Assembly: GCF_016623585.1 (NCBI RefSeq)
Contig: NZ_JAEHFY010000013.1
Span: 62,001 to 126,000, forward strand
DNA length: 64,000 nt
Origin: Pedobacter segetis
GTDB taxonomy: Bacteria > Bacteroidota > Bacteroidia > Sphingobacteriales > Sphingobacteriaceae
Reading direction: 5' to 3'
A model generated the notes under the pieces. The model ran no database searches, was not told the DNA's origin, and was given only the letters and a program-made list of their open reading frames with translations. The position numbers were made by a program, and so were the translations under genes. Shown here one piece after another: positions 1 to 7,882 of this stretch (its first letter is position 1; each line of letters opens with the position of its first letter).

Positions 1-115
1 AACGATGAGTTCTAACCTTCCTCATGATTTTGCAGGAAACGAAGAAGCTGAAAGAATCCAAGAGCAATGGAATATCGAACATAAAAACATCGATAGTAGA
101 GAAGAGGTAAAGTAA
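1..115 (+). CDS. C-terminal end of a CDS, probably cytochrome c oxidase subunit I (partial)
   Basis: An open frame enters from the left edge (first full codon at base 2) and ends with TAA at 113-115. The 37 visible residues are hydrophilic and charged (ending SREEVK), as expected of a cytoplasmic tail. Nothing in this tail is diagnostic by itself. The call rests on position: the next genes are heme A synthase, heme O synthase and oxidase subunits III, III and IV, and in Bacteroidota this block normally follows the subunit II and subunit I genes. The gap to ctaA is 69 bases. Another oxidase operon member is possible. Confidence 0.4.
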   Translation, partial: TMSSNLPHDFAGNEEAERIQEQWNIEHKNIDSREEVK

Positions 116-184
116 TATTTCTGCTATTTATATTTGATTGGGGTATCATACTATAAGTAGATACCCCAATTTTATACAACAGTA

Positions 185-1249
185 ATGTATTCTAAGATAG
201 AAAAGTCTTTTTTAAGAGTAAATTTAATTTCCATCATATCTTTATTCTTGTTGATCCTTGCAGGAGGGGTGGTAAGAAGTTCGGGATCTGGTATGGGATG
301 CCCAGATTGGCCAAGATGTTTCGATCATTATATTCCTCCAACCGATGTGTCTGCATTACCAAAGGATTATAAGCAGAAATACGTTGCTCAAAGATTGGAA
401 AAGAACAAAAAATTCGCCAATCTTTTAGATAAATCCGGATATCCCGATTTGGCCAATAAAGTAAGAAATGATGAGACCATAAAACTCCCGGAAGAATTCA
501 ATGCAATCAAAACCTATACAGAATATATAAACCGGTTAATTGGCGCAATTACTGGCTTATTATTATTGCTAACTTTTATTATATCTATAAGATTATTAAA
601 GGTTAGGAAGAGATTATTTTGGTTAAGTGGCATTAATCTTTTATTGGTTGTATTCCAAGCATGGCTAGGATCTATTGTGGTTTCTACAAATTTAATGGCC
701 TGGATAATTACTGTACACATGTTAGTTGCCATTTTGATACTTGCAATAACCATTTATACCTATTTCGACTTAAAAACTTTTAAGAATAATGACATTACCA
801 ACAATAAAGTAAGTTTAGTAATGAAGATATTTGCAGTAATTTTAGTTCTGTTATCCATTGTTCAAATAGCCGTTGGTACAGAAGTAAGAGAAGAGGTTGA
901 TGCTGTGCAAAGTAATTATAAAGAATTATCAAGGAGCGAGTGGCTTAATGAAGTAGGACAGGTTTTTTCACATCACAAAGAATTGGCTTTGTTGTTAGTT
1001 ATCGCCAATGGGGTGTTTTTCTTTTTACTGATGAAGGGAAACAATTATAATAAAAGAACCACGGTTTATGGTAAGTATATTCTCCTTTTATTAGGATTAC
1101 AATTTATAACAGGTTTGATATTATCTAATTTTAGTTTGACTCCTTGGGGGCAAGCTCCCCATGTTTTATTGGCAACACTTATTTTTGGCGCACAATTTTA
1201 CTTACTACTTATTTTATTAAAAAAACCTTTTTTAATTAATAGCAATTGA
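185..1249 (+). CDS. ctaA: Heme A synthase (COX15/CtaA family)
   Basis: Converts heme O to heme A for the aa3/caa3 oxidase by oxidising the C8 methyl group, in the cytoplasmic membrane. The 354-aa protein is strongly hydrophobic with about eight membrane segments in two similar halves. It carries a Cys pair in the first outer loop (GCPDWPRC, C39 and C45) and candidate heme-ligand His residues in VHM, SHHKE and APHVL. The family's EYxHR motif reads EYINR (E113 to R117), so the usual His of helix 1 is Asn. A long hydrophilic outer insertion (about residues 50-105) follows the Cys pair. It lies between the oxidase genes and overlaps ctaB by 4 bases, which indicates co-translation. Confidence 0.9.
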   Translation: MYSKIEKSFLRVNLISIISLFLLILAGGVVRSSGSGMGCPDWPRCFDHYIPPTDVSALPKDYKQKYVAQRLEKNKKFANLLDKSGYPDLANKVRNDETIKLPEEFNAIKTYTEYINRLIGAITGLLLLLTFIISIRLLKVRKRLFWLSGINLLLVVFQAWLGSIVVSTNLMAWIITVHMLVAILILAITIYTYFDLKTFKNNDITNNKVSLVMKIFAVILVLLSIVQIAVGTEVREEVDAVQSNYKELSRSEWLNEVGQVFSHHKELALLLVIANGVFFFLLMKGNNYNKRTTVYGKYILLLLGLQFITGLILSNFSLTPWGQAPHVLLATLIFGAQFYLLLILLKKPFLINSN

Positions 1250-2103
1250 ATACGTTTTTAAAAGATTTCAAGAATTTAGTTAAACTAAGGCTAACTTTTT
1301 TAGTGGTTTTTTCTGCTTCTATTTCATTTTTGATAGCAGCAGAAAGCCAGCTTGCCATACATTGGGGCAATTGGATAAAATTGGTGATCGGCGGTTTTTT
1401 GGTAACCTCTGCGGCAAACGGCTTTAATGAAATCATTGAAAAGGATTTAGATAAATTGATGCAAAGAACGGCAGACCGCCCTTTACCTTCTGGAAGGATG
1501 ACTAACGGCCAAGCTTTGGTAATAAGCTTGGTTATGGGCATATCTGGCACATTCTTATTAGGAAGTTTAAATATACTAACTGGTTTACTATCTGTTTTTT
1601 CGATATTTTTTTACGCTTTTATATATACACCGTTAAAACGCAAATCACCCATAGCAGTATTTGTTGGGGCAATTCCTGGTGCCTTACCACCTTTGATCGG
1701 TTACGTTGCTGCCCATGGCTATATCGATCAAATAGCATTGGTTCTTTTTGCGATACAGTTTGTATGGCAGTTCCCTCATTTTTGGGCAATTGCCTGGGTA
1801 CTAGATGATGATTATAAAAAAGCGGGCTTTAGGTTATTGCCAACCACCAAAAGAGATAAAACCAGCGCAATCATTACTTTTATGGCTACCTTGATATTAA
1901 TCCCTGTAAGTTTGTTGCCAACATTTTATGGTTTTGGAGGTAACATAATAGCGGTGGTATCGGTCATAATTGGATTGGCTTTTTCTTACCAAGCTTTGGT
2001 TTTGGTAAACAGACTAGATATAAAAGCGGCAAGAAGCTTAATGTTTGGAAGTTTTCTTTATCTCCCAATAGTGCAATTAGTTTTATTATTTAATTTAACG
2101 TAA
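1246..2103 (+). CDS. ctaB: Protoheme IX farnesyltransferase (heme O synthase)
   Basis: UbiA-family integral membrane prenyltransferase that adds a farnesyl group to protoheme to make heme O, the substrate of the preceding gene. The first Asp-rich motif is visible at residues 61-80 (NEII...DLDKLMQRTADRPL), with a conservative Glu at the first Asp position. The second is DDDYKKAGFRLLP near residue 185. Length (285 aa) is normal. The start is TTG at 1246, overlapping the ctaA stop in TTGA. The next in-frame ATG would remove the first helix, so the TTG start is preferred. Confidence 0.93.
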   Translation: MNTFLKDFKNLVKLRLTFLVVFSASISFLIAAESQLAIHWGNWIKLVIGGFLVTSAANGFNEIIEKDLDKLMQRTADRPLPSGRMTNGQALVISLVMGISGTFLLGSLNILTGLLSVFSIFFYAFIYTPLKRKSPIAVFVGAIPGALPPLIGYVAAHGYIDQIALVLFAIQFVWQFPHFWAIAWVLDDDYKKAGFRLLPTTKRDKTSAIITFMATLILIPVSLLPTFYGFGGNIIAVVSVIIGLAFSYQALVLVNRLDIKAARSLMFGSFLYLPIVQLVLLFNLT

Positions 2104-2110
2104 ACAAATT

Positions 2111-2683
2111 ATGGTTTTGAATAAAGATATAGATAGGCATAATTTTCAACCAAAAAAGTTTATCCTTTGGTTGTTCATCGTATCTTCAATTATATTTTTT
2201 GCAGGTTTAACAAGCGGTTTTATCGTATATACCGGTGATGCAGGAAAAAAATTGAATGTACAACTACCCCACGTATTCATATACAGTACAGCGGTTATTA
2301 TTTTGAGTAGTTTTACGCTACACTGGTCTTATTTACAATCAAAAAAATTAAAATTTACCCAACAAAAAGTTGGCTTGTGGCTCACTTTTGTTTTAGGGAT
2401 ATTATTTATTGTATTACAAGTATATGGATGGGCAGTTTGGACTAATTTAGGCGTGTTTTTTATCAATTCTAATGCCTCTATAAGTTTTGTTTATGCTTTT
2501 ACTTTTTTACACATTATACATATAATTGCTGGCTTAGGGGTCTTAATTGCCGCATTAGTAAGTAGTTACGGTAAATTACCGAACGTAACTAATAGTTTTA
2601 GAATGGAGATTGCTTCTATTTTTTGGCATTTTGTAGATATTCTATGGATATATTTATACCTTTTCTTACTTTTGAGCCAGTAA
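2111..2683 (+). CDS. Cytochrome c oxidase subunit III family protein (short form)
   Basis: Heme-copper oxidase subunit III-like membrane protein of 190 aa with five predicted helices. The C-terminal block ASIFWHFVDILWIYLY matches the conserved subunit III signature (WHFVDxxW) and a FLHIIHIIAG segment precedes it. It starts 7 bases after ctaB and is followed after 34 bases by a longer subunit III gene. Tandem subunit III genes are usual in Bacteroidota caa3 operons. Subunit III is a non-catalytic core subunit that stabilises the proton-pumping oxidase in the cytoplasmic membrane. Confidence 0.88.
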   Translation: MVLNKDIDRHNFQPKKFILWLFIVSSIIFFAGLTSGFIVYTGDAGKKLNVQLPHVFIYSTAVIILSSFTLHWSYLQSKKLKFTQQKVGLWLTFVLGILFIVLQVYGWAVWTNLGVFFINSNASISFVYAFTFLHIIHIIAGLGVLIAALVSSYGKLPNVTNSFRMEIASIFWHFVDILWIYLYLFLLLSQ

Positions 2684-2717
2684 AATTTTACTCAGAATTT
2701 ACAACCTTCAATATTTA

Positions 2718-3419
2718 ATGGATACAACAGCAAAACTAGACGAAGTTAAAACCACACCTTGGGCAGGTGGAAAGTCTCCTTTCCAAGTAGAATACGGGAA
2801 ATTGATGATGTGGTTCTTCCTATTATCAGATGCATTTACGTTCTCTGCATTTTTAATTTATTACGGGGCACAACGCTTCAGTAAAATGACCTGGCCAGAT
2901 CCCGAAATTATTTTTAAATCTTTCCCAGGGATATCAGACAATGCACCCTTAGTTTTTGTGGGTTTAATGACCTTTATATTGATCGCTAGTTCTGTTACAA
3001 TGGTATTGGCCGTAGAAGCAGGTCATCGTAAGGCTAAAAAAGAGGTAATCTGGTGGATGGTTGCTACCATTATTGGAGGTTTTATGTTTTTAGGCTGCCA
3101 AGCTTTAGAATGGGCGCATTTACACCACGAGGGTTTCTGGTGGGGAGCAATCCCAACTGCAGAAACTCTTAAGGAAATGGGTATTACAGCCAGTAATATG
3201 AGTTGTCAGCAATTTGCTAATCTGTTTTTTACCATAACGGGCTTCCACGGCTTCCATGTATTTACAGGTGTTGTTGTTAATATCATTATCTTATTTATGA
3301 CAATAGCCGGAGTGTTTGAAAAAAGAGGTCATTACTTAATGATAGAAAAAGTTGGACTTTATTGGCACTTTGTAGATTTGGTTTGGGTATTTGTATTTAC
3401 TTTCTTTTATTTAGTATAA
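2718..3419 (+). CDS. Cytochrome c oxidase subunit III
   Basis: A 233-aa heme-copper oxidase subunit III with the signature GLYWHFVDLVWVFVFTFFYL at the C-terminus and the TGFHGFHVFTGV helix typical of the family. A hydrophilic N-terminus (about 25 residues) precedes the first helix. A small extramembrane segment around residues 130-165 (WAHLHHEGFWWGA, then the TAETLKEMG stretch) is seen in Bacteroidota versions. It is the second of two adjacent subunit III genes and lies 16 bases upstream of the subunit IV gene, so it is evidently part of the same transcript. Confidence 0.92.
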   Translation: MDTTAKLDEVKTTPWAGGKSPFQVEYGKLMMWFFLLSDAFTFSAFLIYYGAQRFSKMTWPDPEIIFKSFPGISDNAPLVFVGLMTFILIASSVTMVLAVEAGHRKAKKEVIWWMVATIIGGFMFLGCQALEWAHLHHEGFWWGAIPTAETLKEMGITASNMSCQQFANLFFTITGFHGFHVFTGVVVNIIILFMTIAGVFEKRGHYLMIEKVGLYWHFVDLVWVFVFTFFYLV

Positions 3420-3435
3420 TTTTAATTCAATTATA

Positions 3436-3777
3436 ATGTCAACACAACACAGCGATTTAGAACATGCAGATCAGCATGAAACCATGTCTAAAAAACAAAT
3501 ATGGAAAGTATTTTTTATTCTTTTAGGCGTAACCGTAGTTGAATTTATTTTAGCATTGGCAATACCAGACACCGTTATTCCGCAACATTTTAAAAACTTT
3601 GCATACATAACATTAACTCTTGTTAAAGCGTTTTACATAGTAGCTTTTTTTATGCACCTAAAATTCGAGAAATATACTATGATAGTTGGTGTTACTGTTT
3701 CTTTCATATTTATTATTTATTTTATTATTTTGATGCTTACAGAAGGTAATTATTTACACCTGCACATGAATGTATAA
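3436..3777 (+). CDS. Cytochrome c oxidase subunit IV family (caa3-type, CtaF/CoxD-like)
   Basis: Small oxidase subunit (113 aa) with a His-rich hydrophilic N-terminus (HSDLEHADQHE) followed by three hydrophobic helices. The central helix carries VKAFYIVAFFMHLKFE, the family pattern of prokaryotic cytochrome c oxidase subunit IV. It is thought to stabilise the complex and has no redox cofactor. It overlaps the SCO-like gene by 8 bases, which implies translational coupling between oxidase structure and assembly genes. Confidence 0.88.
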   Translation: MSTQHSDLEHADQHETMSKKQIWKVFFILLGVTVVEFILALAIPDTVIPQHFKNFAYITLTLVKAFYIVAFFMHLKFEKYTMIVGVTVSFIFIIYFIILMLTEGNYLHLHMNV

Positions 3778-4474
3778 AAATAAATTTCCGTTAGCTAAAA
3801 TATTGATCCTGGTAACCATATTAGCGGTTCCAGGATTTTTGTATTATTTACTCCAAGCAAAAGGTAAAAACAGATACAAGCCTTTGCCAATTTTTGGCCC
3901 AAAAGAAGTTGCTGCCACATTCTATACCAAACGTGGTAAAAAAATACCAGACACTATTTATCATCAGATCCCTGCTACCCAATTAATATCTTCAACCGGC
4001 GATTCTATAAATATTAAAGACTTTAAAGGAAAAATTACCGTCGTTAATTTTTTCTATAGTAAAAACAAAAATGTTTTGCCTCAAATTAATGAAGGTCTTT
4101 CTAGTATCTACGATGAGTTTAAGGACAATAAACTGATTAAATTCTTGTCTATCTCTGTAGATCCACGGTCTGATAGTGTTAAAGCTTTAAAGGATTATGC
4201 CAAGGCTTTAAAAGCAAAAAAAGGGAAATGGGAAATCGGTACCGCAGATACATCCATTACCTATCCTTTAATTAGGGATCAATTTTTTGTCAACGTTTTA
4301 CATGATCCTCAAGATACATCTAAATTTATTTTTAGCGATAAATTGATACTTTTAGACGCAGATCAAAGAATTAGGGGCTATTATACCGCTACCTCATTTA
4401 ATGAAATTAAAAGATTGAGTGATGAGATCAAGGTTTTGATAACAGAAGAACTAAGAAAAATTAAATTAGAATAA
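3770..4474 (+). CDS. SCO1/SenC-family protein without copper-binding cysteines
   Basis: A membrane-anchored thioredoxin-fold protein of 234 aa: one N-terminal helix (residues 9-28), then a soluble domain from about residue 65. Family features are present, including GKITVVNFFYS, LSISVDPRSDS and the closing LILLDADQRIRGYY. True SCO proteins deliver copper to the CuA site of subunit II with CxxxC and a distal His. Here the CxxxC position reads SKNKNVLP (residues 97-104), the protein has no Cys anywhere, and no His precedes the LILLDADQ strand. It may be a structural or assembly chaperone rather than a copper donor. It sits inside the oxidase operon and overlaps the subunit IV gene. Confidence 0.8.
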   Translation: MYKNKFPLAKILILVTILAVPGFLYYLLQAKGKNRYKPLPIFGPKEVAATFYTKRGKKIPDTIYHQIPATQLISSTGDSINIKDFKGKITVVNFFYSKNKNVLPQINEGLSSIYDEFKDNKLIKFLSISVDPRSDSVKALKDYAKALKAKKGKWEIGTADTSITYPLIRDQFFVNVLHDPQDTSKFIFSDKLILLDADQRIRGYYTATSFNEIKRLSDEIKVLITEELRKIKLE

Positions 4475-4509
4475 AAAAACCTTAGTGTTTTTAAAATGTT
4501 TGTTGGGTA

Positions 4510-5082
4510 ATGAAAGATAAATTTATTTTTAGATTGATCATCGGGATTTCAATCTTTGTTTTTTTGGTTGTATTGGTTTTAAACCGTAAGATCATCCCAG
4601 TAACCATACAAACTCCAAGTTTCATCTATTTGCTACCTAAGGTAAATGCCATATTAAATGGTACTTGCAGCATTTTATTGCTGATTTCTCTCTATTTTAT
4701 CAAAAACAAAAACATTACGGCTCACAAAAGAACCAATATCATTACTTTTATATTGTCTTCTTTGTTTTTGGTATCCTATATATTGTTCCATTATTTCGCA
4801 CCAGAAACCAAGTTTGGAGATTTAAACCACGATGGTGTTTTAAGTGCACAAGAAATAGTAGCTTCGGGTAATTTAAGATATGTTTATTACGTTATTTTAA
4901 TTACACACATTATTTTGGCCGCGGGGGTGTTACCCTTAATTTTGTTGAGCTTTTTTAGGGGTTTAAAAATGCAGGTAGAAAGACATAAAAAGTTAGTGCG
5001 TTGGAGCTTTCCAATCTGGCTTTACGTAACGGTAACTGGCGTGGTAGTTTATTTAATGATTTCGCCTTACTATAATTTTTAA
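4510..5082 (+). CDS. DUF420 membrane protein with an EF-hand-type loop
   Basis: A 190-aa membrane protein with five or so helices, matching DUF420 proteins that accompany cytochrome oxidase operons. The FHYF helix end, YVYYVILITHIILAA and WSFPIWLYVTVTGVVVYLM segments are the recognisable parts. Between helices 3 and 4, residues 104-115 read DLNHDGVLSAQE, an exact 12-residue EF-hand/dockerin-like calcium loop (D1, N3, D5, G6, S9, E12). A role in oxidase assembly is likely from context and from related CtaM-type proteins in Firmicutes. Calcium binding is an inference. Confidence 0.82.
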   Translation: MKDKFIFRLIIGISIFVFLVVLVLNRKIIPVTIQTPSFIYLLPKVNAILNGTCSILLLISLYFIKNKNITAHKRTNIITFILSSLFLVSYILFHYFAPETKFGDLNHDGVLSAQEIVASGNLRYVYYVILITHIILAAGVLPLILLSFFRGLKMQVERHKKLVRWSFPIWLYVTVTGVVVYLMISPYYNF

Positions 5083-5093
5083 TTTATATCATC

Positions 5094-5369
5094 ATGAAAA
5101 TTTTAAAAGTTTTAAGTATCCTTTTTTTTATTGGAGGATTAATATTAATAAGCAATAGCTCTTTTGCACAATGTGCTATGTGCCAAGCAACGGTAGAGTC
5201 TAATCTCAAAGGTGGAGGAACCGCCGCTACCGGTTTAAATAAAGGGATCATGTATTTATTGGCAGCACCGTATGTTATGATATTGGGTATAGGCTTGTTA
5301 TGGTATAAAAAATACAGGAAAAAAGACGTTGCCATAGATATAAAAGAACAAAAGATCAATTTGAATTGA
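5094..5369 (+). CDS. Small membrane protein with N-terminal CxxC, oxidase-linked
   Basis: A 91-aa protein with a signal-like helix (residues 1-25, ending SSFAQ), a short outer segment starting QCAMCQATVE, a Gly-rich loop, one more helix (about residues 50-69) and a Lys-rich cytoplasmic tail. The CAMC pair lies right after the presumed signal cleavage site and could bind metal or act in thiol exchange. Similar small proteins occur downstream of DUF420 in other Bacteroidota. It starts 12 bases after the DUF420 gene. The function is not known. Confidence 0.75.
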   Translation: MKILKVLSILFFIGGLILISNSSFAQCAMCQATVESNLKGGGTAATGLNKGIMYLLAAPYVMILGIGLLWYKKYRKKDVAIDIKEQKINLN

Positions 5370-5523
5370 TTTGCTAATGTCGAGTTTTCTTGAAATTTTG
5401 TCACACTAGATTCATTTTCAGAATACCATCGAAATTGCTTTTCACTTTGTAATTTAACCGTTTCTTTATAAAATACTGGATCATTAGTTGGCAAACAGTA
5501 TGGTACTCTTCTCTGAAATAAAA

Positions 5524-5913
5524 ATGGCAAAAACACCTCAAATGCAAGCGATGCTCCATGCAAAATGCCCAAGATGCAGAAGGGGAGATATGTTTAAAAC
5601 GAGTATGTACGGTTTTAAATCCCAAAAAATGTATGATAATTGCCCCAAATGTAATTTGCGTTTTGAGGTAGAGCCGGGTTATTTTTATGCCGCAATGTAT
5701 GTGGGTTACGCCTTAAATGTTGCATTGGCCGTTACCATAGGCATCATTACCTATTGGTTCACTGGTGAATTAGAATCCCCATGGCTTTACGTTATTACTA
5801 TTTTTATAGGTGCCTTGGCATTTGCCCCTGCTAATTTCAGATACTCAAGAGTTATATTATTGTTTTGGCTTTCGCCGAAGATAAAATACTTGGAAAATTA
5901 TGACCATGATTAA
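5524..5913 (+). CDS. DUF983 zinc-ribbon membrane protein
   Basis: A 129-aa protein with an N-terminal zinc ribbon (CPRC near residue 15 and CPKC near residue 40) followed by two membrane helices, the layout of DUF983 proteins. The ATG at 5524 was chosen because it gives the family's short leader (MAKTPQMQAMLHAKCPRC); an upstream in-frame ATG at 5488 adds an uncharacteristic 12 residues. DUF983 genes are commonly near cytochrome oxidase genes. The role is unknown. Its end overlaps the next gene by 14 bases. Confidence 0.82.
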   Translation: MAKTPQMQAMLHAKCPRCRRGDMFKTSMYGFKSQKMYDNCPKCNLRFEVEPGYFYAAMYVGYALNVALAVTIGIITYWFTGELESPWLYVITIFIGALAFAPANFRYSRVILLFWLSPKIKYLENYDHD

Positions 5914-6574
5914 AAAAGAAACTTTTAATTTTCTAAAAGATTTAATCGATAACAACAACAGAGATTGGTTTCAAGATAACAAATCTAGGTATGAAGAAGC
6001 TAAGCAAAACGTAGAAGAGTTTGCAGATGAAATCCTAAAGGAAATAAAAAAGATAGATTTATCCATCCCATCAGAATTGCCTGGCAAAAAAACAATGATG
6101 AGAATTTACAGAGACGTAAGGTTCAGTAAAAATAAATTACCTTATAAAAACAACTTTGGGATAGGTATTTCATCGGCAGGGAAAGGAGGCGATACACCAG
6201 GATATTATATCCACATCCAACCCGGAGAAAGCTTTGTTGCCGGAGGGTATTGGATGCCCCAAGCAGATCATCTCAAAGCAATCAGACAAGAGATTGACTA
6301 TAACACCCAAGATTTATTAAAGATAATTGAGGCTAAAGAGTTTATGGCTCATTTTGGTGGTTTAAGCCAACAAGATAAGCTAAAGACCACGCCAAAAGGT
6401 TATGATGCAGACCATGATCATATAGAGTTATTAAGGTTAAAAAGTTTTACGGTTTCAGAAAAGTTTAAGGATAGCGATTTAAGCTCTTCAAAATCGGTCC
6501 AACTTATCATTGCATCATTAAAACAGATATTTCCCTTAACTTTGTTTTTAAAGCAAGCAATAGGCAACGGCTAA
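5900..6574 (+). CDS. DUF2461 (TIGR02453) family protein
   Basis: A 224-aa soluble protein with the DUF2461 signature. NNNRDWFQDNKSRYEEAK lies near the N-terminus, followed by MMRIYRDVRFSKNKLPYKNNFGI and the GYYIHIQPGESFVAGGYWMP segment, then LKTTPKGYDADHDHIELLRLKSF. No membrane segments or signal peptide are seen. The family is widespread and of unknown function. The start overlaps DUF983; a second ATG lies 6 bases downstream (5906) and could be used instead. Confidence 0.85.
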   Translation: MTMIKKETFNFLKDLIDNNNRDWFQDNKSRYEEAKQNVEEFADEILKEIKKIDLSIPSELPGKKTMMRIYRDVRFSKNKLPYKNNFGIGISSAGKGGDTPGYYIHIQPGESFVAGGYWMPQADHLKAIRQEIDYNTQDLLKIIEAKEFMAHFGGLSQQDKLKTTPKGYDADHDHIELLRLKSFTVSEKFKDSDLSSSKSVQLIIASLKQIFPLTLFLKQAIGNG

Positions 6575-6595
6575 CATTCTCAACCCAAAAGATAA

Positions 6596-7429
6596 ATGAA
6601 AAAATCAGTATTGATAGCGGTAATCACACTTTTGTTTCTAAGCTCTTGTGTGGTTTTATCTAAAAAGAAATATGAAAAATTGATCGCCCAAAAAGATTCT
6701 TTAAGTACAGGTTGGGATGCAGATCAAGTTAAAGTTGCTTCGTTACAAGAGCAAATTAAGTCTCTACAAACAGATACGGCTAATCTAAGAGCTAAAATCG
6801 CCGATTATCAAACCCAATTAGAAGGTTTAAATAGCAATTATGCTACCCTAAGAAATAATACCTCATCAGAAATCAATAAGCTTTCTGCCGATCTAGAAAA
6901 AAGGGAAGCAAGGTTAAAAGAGGTAGAAGAGATTTTGAAAAAGCGTGATGCGGCAACAAACGCATTAAAAGAAAAATTGCAACAGGCGCTTTTAGGGTTT
7001 CAACAAAGCGGTTTAACCGTAGAGATCAGAAACGGTAAGGTTTATGTTTCTTTAACCGATAAGCTATTGTTTAGCACAGGATCAATAGTGATAGATGATA
7101 AGGGAAAACAAGCCCTAAAAGAACTAGCTAAGGTTTTAAATACACAACCAGAAATAAATATTGCGGTAGAAGGCCATACAGATAACCAAAAAGTGGGTAA
7201 TCTGGGCCAGATTAAAGATAATTGGGATTTAAGCGTATTAAGGGCAACATCGGTGGTTAGGTACCTAACAGAACTACAGAACATCAGCCCAGAAAGATTA
7301 ACCGCCACCGGCAAAGGCCAATACCAACCGATTGCTTTAGGGAACACCCCAGAAGATAGAAGTAAAAACAGAAGGATAGAAATTGTACTTTCGCCCAAAT
7401 TGGATGAGTTGTATAATCTGATAAAATAA
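6596..7429 (+). CDS. OmpA-family lipoprotein with coiled coil
   Basis: An outer-membrane lipoprotein of 277 aa: a signal peptide ending in the lipobox LSSC (Cys18), a long heptad-rich coiled coil (about residues 25-135), and a C-terminal OmpA/MotB peptidoglycan-binding domain (about residues 150-272). In that domain IAVEGHTDN, the NWDLSVLRA helix, TATGKGQYQPI and NRRIEIVLSPK are conserved. It probably ties the outer membrane to the cell wall. It starts 21 bases after the DUF2461 stop. No terminator is visible behind it, and the HEPN promoter overlaps its last codons. Confidence 0.88.
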   Translation: MKKSVLIAVITLLFLSSCVVLSKKKYEKLIAQKDSLSTGWDADQVKVASLQEQIKSLQTDTANLRAKIADYQTQLEGLNSNYATLRNNTSSEINKLSADLEKREARLKEVEEILKKRDAATNALKEKLQQALLGFQQSGLTVEIRNGKVYVSLTDKLLFSTGSIVIDDKGKQALKELAKVLNTQPEINIAVEGHTDNQKVGNLGQIKDNWDLSVLRATSVVRYLTELQNISPERLTATGKGQYQPIALGNTPEDRSKNRRIEIVLSPKLDELYNLIK

Positions 7430-7440
7430 TTTTATATTTG
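7409..7440 (+). promoter_or_regulatory. Predicted Bacteroidota-type promoter for the HEPN gene pair
   Basis: TTG at 7409-7411 and TATATTTG at 7433-7440 (consensus TAnnTTTG) are 21 bases apart, close to the -33/-7 arrangement of Bacteroidota housekeeping promoters. Transcription would begin around 7446, about 30 bases before the GTG start. The -33 element lies inside the end of the OmpA-like gene. This is pattern matching only. Confidence 0.4.
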
Positions 7441-7474
7441 AAGTGAATATATTGATAACCAATGTTTTGTATTA

Positions 7475-7882
7475 GTGAACAGAAGAGACTTACAAGAACT
7501 TTCTAAAATTCGATTAAGAGAAGCGAAAGTTTTACTTGATAATAAATGTTTCGATGGTGCTTATTATCTTTGTGGTTACAGTATTGAATGCGCTTTAAAA
7601 GCATGTATTGCTAAGAATACTAAAAAATTCGATTTTCCTGATAAAAAAATAATAGATCAAAGTTATACTCATGACTTACTTAAATTGTTGAAAACAGCTG
7701 GATTAGAATCAGAACTTAATAAAGAAGATAGTGAAGAATTTAAAATCAATTTGAACATTCTAAGGGACTGGAACGAAACAAGCAGGTATAGTAAAAACTC
7801 AAAGCGTAAAGCGCTAGATATATATAACTCTATATCGGATATTAATAATGGAATATTAAAATGGATACAGCTACACTGGTAA
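7475..7882 (+). CDS. HEPN domain-containing protein
   Basis: A 135-aa all-helical protein of the HEPN superfamily (PF05168-like). The N-terminal pattern of Leu and Ala followed by FDGAYYLCGYSIECALKACIA (residues about 26-46) is the family hallmark, then THDLLKLL and LRDWNETSRYS. HEPN proteins often act as ribonuclease toxins or RNA-binding partners with a nucleotidyltransferase antitoxin. The catalytic Rx4-6H motif is not evident here: no His follows the Arg residues in the last helices. The start is GTG at 7475. The gene overlaps the next by 22 bases, and the partner is not a recognisable nucleotidyltransferase. Confidence 0.8.
   Translation: MNRRDLQELSKIRLREAKVLLDNKCFDGAYYLCGYSIECALKACIAKNTKKFDFPDKKIIDQSYTHDLLKLLKTAGLESELNKEDSEEFKINLNILRDWNETSRYSKNSKRKALDIYNSISDINNGILKWIQLHW

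Noticed and set aside
2111-3419. The two subunit III genes as one gene split by a frameshift
   Set aside because: Each has its own start and its own WHFVD C-terminal signature, so they are two complete paralogues.
7042-7398. A minus-strand frame inside the OmpA-like gene
   Set aside because: It lies wholly opposite a well-supported coding region and has no family features.
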